Positions 60,279 through 64,000 of a stretch of DNA of 64,000 bases are shown here, piece by piece. This stretch comes from Rhyacichthys aspro (lineage: Eukaryota; Chordata; Actinopteri; Gobiiformes; Rhyacichthyidae). The notes under the pieces were generated by a model. That model saw only the letters and a list, made by a program, of their open reading frames with translations. It ran no database searches and was not told where the DNA came from. Numbering within the stretch: the stretch's first letter is position 1; each line of letters starts with the position of its first letter. The position numbers and the translations under genes are program-made. Where the stretch lies: the NCBI GenBank assembly GCA_036850595.1, contig CM072155.1, positions 8,000,256-8,064,255 on the forward strand, read 5' to 3'.

Positions 60279-60293
60279 CCACTAGAGGGCGAC
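60279..60293 (+). promoter_or_regulatory. CTCF-like core motif
   Basis: CCACTAGAGGGCGAC fits the known CTCF core (CCASYAGRKGGCRS), lying about 5 kb upstream of the start codon. Binding is inferred from the motif alone. Confidence 0.45.
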
Positions 60294-61895
60294 ATTACTA
60301 CACACTTGGTTACATGTTTCTGGCTTCAGTGGCTGTAACCAATGAACAAATTGAATTATTATTGTTTATTTTAATGTGTTTTCTTTCTCTCTCGTGACGA
60401 CTGAACACAGTTTGCAACAGGAATGCTCTCTCATTTAAATTTGACAGATGTCATGAAAACCTTTTCGCTAATGTTCGCATCATAATGAGAATGACTCCTT
60501 TTGACCTTTTAGTTTCACATTTTGGCTCTTCCTAAGAATGTTCTGTGTCTTTTCAATGTCTCTGCTGTCAGACCGAAGCAATGACTCAGAATACATAGGA
60601 ATAATTATATCACTGTTTTCGCAGCAATTATTTAAAACAATTATACAACCTAGATCACACTAAAAACCTGTTCTCTTGTTATCGGTTTCATTTTGAGCTT
60701 ACCATGTGTCTACCTCTACACTGTATTGTGGCCCAGTACTTTCTAGTTTACAGAACCTGCTTACAGAATTACACCAGACCTCAAGCTGGACTATGACTGC
60801 ACAGGGCAGATGGCCTCGGAGTTGCTTTTCTTATAAATCTCATGAATAAAATGTTTTTGACCGAATAAGGAAGAAGTAGTCATTTAAAGATGACACATCA
60901 TGTGCTTTAGCAGATGATTTCAGGCTTCTTTAACTTGGCTTTGTGTTTATTTTGCAGTGAAATGTGGATAATGGTGAAAAATGAAAAGTTTTTAATCATA
61001 AGTGAAGTGTTCAAACATTTTTAAACGGTCAAAGCGATCCAGAATTAAACATATGATGAACATTTTACGTCATAAAAATGCAGTGCCCTCACAATCATTT
61101 AAAGTGACCCATCATATTACAAATAATTAACAATAAACTGATTTGTATCCTTCCCGGTTGTGATGTTAATAATCTGCCATCTTTTCTGAGTTTCTGAGAC
61201 AAATTTCTTGTAAACAACATTGATGGACATATTCCAATTCCACATATCCACACTTTTACTTTCAGAACTCAGAACACTTCCAGTAATTTACTTCTCACAC
61301 CTCAAAGAATAATCATAAAATATGTACAATACACAATGTATTATCAGTGCAATGACCATAACCTTGTCTTGTTTTTTCATGTTATTGCAGGACTTCCTGG
61401 TTGAGAATTTTTTTGGATTGAGTAATACTGGATGGGACTCGTTTGACCAATCCTCATTTTGTCCTCTAAAAACACAGCTTTAGTGCCTGATGAGCTGTGA
61501 CCCTCCTGTCACCACACTGTCTCTGTTGCTTCTCACCAAAACACAAGCAAAACAATCACATCTCACTGAGAAATCAAAACTCATGTTCTTCATTGGCCTG
61601 TTACTGTAAATGCATTACGCATATCCTCTTCTTCTGAAATCTTTGATAATTATTGATAAGTTCTATTTCCCTATTTTTATGGTTTTACTGAGCAACACTA
61701 ACCCAAACACAGACACATGCTTTTCATTTCTTTGTAATAACCCTAGCACCATTGTTCCTCATAGCCAATTCTGTTTTAGTTTAAAATACTTTCATATCCA
61801 CTTTTTATTTCATTTTAACTGAAACTGGACATTTTCCCTGGAGCTGTGGCTAAGCATGACTGCTTGTGTGTTATATAGGTTAATCTAATAAGGCT

Positions 61896-62340
61896 ATGTA
61901 CAATGTAGTGTAGTGTAGAAGTAGTACAGTAGTAGTACAATAGTATTGTATTGTATAAACTAAAAGATAATGAGAAACTATGTATGTGCAGAAGATAACC
62001 TACTATAGCAAACTACAAATGAATAAACACTATCACAAAAATAGCATGGTATATACCTTAGTACAGCGTATAGTATGGTGCAGTATAGCAAAGCAAAGCA
62101 TTGTTCAGCTCAGAATACAATATGTCTTAGCATTGAAAATTGATATATATATATATATATGATATTGATATGATACAGTATTGTATATAATAATATATTA
62201 TATTATAGCCTAGTATAACAGAGCAGAGCATAGTATGATATGGTACAGCCTAGTATAGTATAATAGCAACATAGTATAATATAGAGTAACATGGTATACT
62301 GTGGTGTAGAATGTCATGGTTTAGCATTCAATAAAGCAGA
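61896..62340. repeat. Low-complexity block of GTATA/TAGTA pentamer type
   Basis: Words such as tagtgtagtg, tagtatggtgcagtatagc, agcctagtatagtataatag and acatagtataatatag recur with a loose period of five, interrupted by an AT dinucleotide run at about 62141-62161. It looks like a decayed pentanucleotide satellite. Confidence 0.7.
62141..62161. repeat. AT dinucleotide microsatellite
   Basis: About ten TA units inside the larger low-complexity block. Confidence 0.8.
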
Positions 62341-64000
62341 CAATAGTGAACTCATGAATGGTTCCATTTGCTCTTACTTTGACCTCTAACAAAACATATA
62401 ATAAAACTAATTTCATTAAAAGAGCAGAACAGTGATCAGATGTCATTTGAGCATTTGTGTATGAGACCTAACAAAACGGTTTGGTTAGCAATACCAACTG
62501 CCACATATTGCTATCTTTACAGGAGGTCATGTGACTGCATTAAAGTAAGTGAGTTTGTGATACAGGGGCTGACCACAGAGCTGTGGTGAGTGGGTGTTTG
62601 TCTGTGTGTGTGTGGGGGGAGTGTGTGGTTGTGCTATGGATGACTGTGCTTAGTGTAAAGATAAGAAGTGTGTGTTATAGACGGTAAGCACAAAACAGTG
62701 TCATTGCTAAACAATGTTCACTCATAACTTGACTGTAGAAATACATAAAAAAGGGGCAGCAGCAACTGATGAGATGAGAACATGGCCATTAAACAAAGTA
62801 AAGCCCCTGAATTACACTCATTCTACAAAGCCCTCTGATTAGATACAATCCATGCTCATGTTTAATGCATAATTATGGGGAAAGGTCCAGAATAAAACAC
62901 TGAAGAGGTCCTAAACAGTAAACTGTACATGGTGACACTGCATTAAATCAAAATCCTGTTTGTTTTCAAACATGTAATTTAATTGTTACTGTAAGTAATA
63001 ATGATATCTGATTTATTTCACTCATGAAAGCATAAACAGCAAGTGCAAATATGATGAAGTAAATGCACATAGAGAATATGATGTGCATTTAAGGTAAGTA
63101 TGAAAGATTTAGTGTCAGACGTGTAAGGATTCTATGTTGTGATAAACATTGTATAAAAAATACGTTTCAGAAGTTATAGCATCGATGAGCTCACTGATCA
63201 AATAATACAAGCATTTTACTATAAAGTAGAAGGGCAACTGATAATTAAATGAAATGGAGAAGCTAAAACTTCCCATTGGTTACTGGCCTTTCTCTTTGCA
63301 TAAACTTAACAAATTTCCCAAAGCTATCTCAGTATCACTTTTCCAGGGAACTACTCTCCAGAAAAGAGATGAAAAATAGCCCCTGTTAACACAATGAACA
63401 AGTGTAAGAGTGGCATTTCTAATCTACCAAAGGTTCCTTAAGGCAACATCAATAAAACAGCCAATAGAAAACGTCCACAGAGCGCGCTTCAACCGTTGCC
63501 ATGCAAACCCCACGAGGGCGCTGCACACTTTCACTTTCGTATTCCCAGAAAACGCATGGCTTCTGAAGCAGACTCTGTGGAGCAGGCTTGACTGCAGACA
63601 CCGGTCATGTTACGGCTTGTATCAACTTCATGTTTTGTTTGCTCTTTCGTCTAAAACCTTTCACAGTAAAGGACAGAATGGATGTTAATTTAGATGCTTT
63701 CATTTCAACATTTAGTTCTGTTTTCTTAGCTGCTAAGTTAAAAAGAAGCTCTTGGACATCCTGATAAATTTCTACTAAAATACCCCTCCTCTTTTCATTT
63801 GACCACTTTTGGTCTTAAAGTGCATTCTCTTTTCCCAGAAAGAAGAGGGAGAACAGGAAACGATAACTCACCAGGAACAGGCTTTATTTGAACAAAATGA
63901 GGAAGTATGATCCACTTGGAGAGGTCTTTAGATTTCAGTTTTACTTTGACTCATCACTACTTTTACAGTAAAAGCTCATTTATAGTACTGTACATCTGTC

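Larger units (their letters stand above)
55481..64000. other. Upstream flank of prkcb
   Basis: About 8.5 kb with no recognised gene. It contains a copy of a dispersed repeat (56990-57055), a full CRE (58925-58932), a hAT-like element (59214-59868), a strong CTCF-like word (60279-60293), a pentamer-like low-complexity block (61896-62340) with an AT dinucleotide run, a GT/G-rich run near 62600 and a CpG-containing promoter-like patch (63455-63620). Confidence 0.7.

Noticed and set aside
63410..63688. 92-codon plus-strand open frame near the right edge
   Set aside because: No recognisable protein family. The interval has promoter-like words, so it is reported as a possible regulatory patch and not as a gene.

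Overview
This window is vertebrate genomic DNA, most likely from a ray-finned fish. It carries one recognisable protein-coding gene, a conventional protein kinase C beta (prkcb), on the minus strand. All 17 coding exons of the beta-I form can be placed with GT-AG splice sites and matching reading phases, from the ATG at 55243 to the TGA at 1167. The joined exons total 2034 nt, giving a 677-residue protein. As I recall it, human PKC beta-I is 671 residues. A teleost is inferred because the coding span is only about 54 kb (the human gene is several hundred kb), the protein is clearly beta-type but diverged, and the non-coding DNA holds short non-autonomous DNA transposons of kinds common in fish. 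Fish usually carry two copies of this gene (prkcba and prkcbb). I cannot tell which this is.

Layout, in gene order from right to left. 55.2-64 kb is the upstream flank and probable promoter: a CpG-rich first exon, a hAT-like element at 59.2-59.9 kb, a low-complexity block at 61.9-62.3 kb and a CpG-rich promoter-like patch near 63.5 kb. Exons 1-3 (55.2, 53.9 and 37.3 kb) encode the pseudosubstrate and C1A. Exons 4-5 (30.0 and 29.8 kb) encode C1B and the start of C2. Exons 6-8 (22.9, 21.8 and 21.0 kb) encode the rest of C2 and the start of the V3 hinge. Exons 9-16 (18.2 kb down to 4.5 kb) encode the rest of the hinge and the kinase domain. Exon 17 (1.3-1.17 kb) encodes the beta-I V5 tail. The last 1.17 kb is the 3' flank or 3' UTR and contains a hAT-like MITE.

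The domains work as one lipid- and calcium-gated Ser/Thr kinase. The pseudosubstrate blocks the active site, C1A and C1B bind diacylglycerol or phorbol ester, C2 binds Ca2+ and anionic membrane lipid, and the kinase is primed at the activation loop, turn motif and hydrophobic motif. Every zinc ligand, Ca2+ aspartate, catalytic residue and priming site I checked is present.

I found no RNA gene, CRISPR array or second protein-coding gene, and no sign of an undescribed biological system. The points most worth a second look are a Lys-to-Gln change in the pseudosubstrate, the absence of a recognisable beta-II tail exon, a pogo-like MITE in intron 5 carrying three tandem CCAAT boxes at 41-bp spacing, four perfect CRE palindromes, and CTCF-like motifs upstream of the gene.
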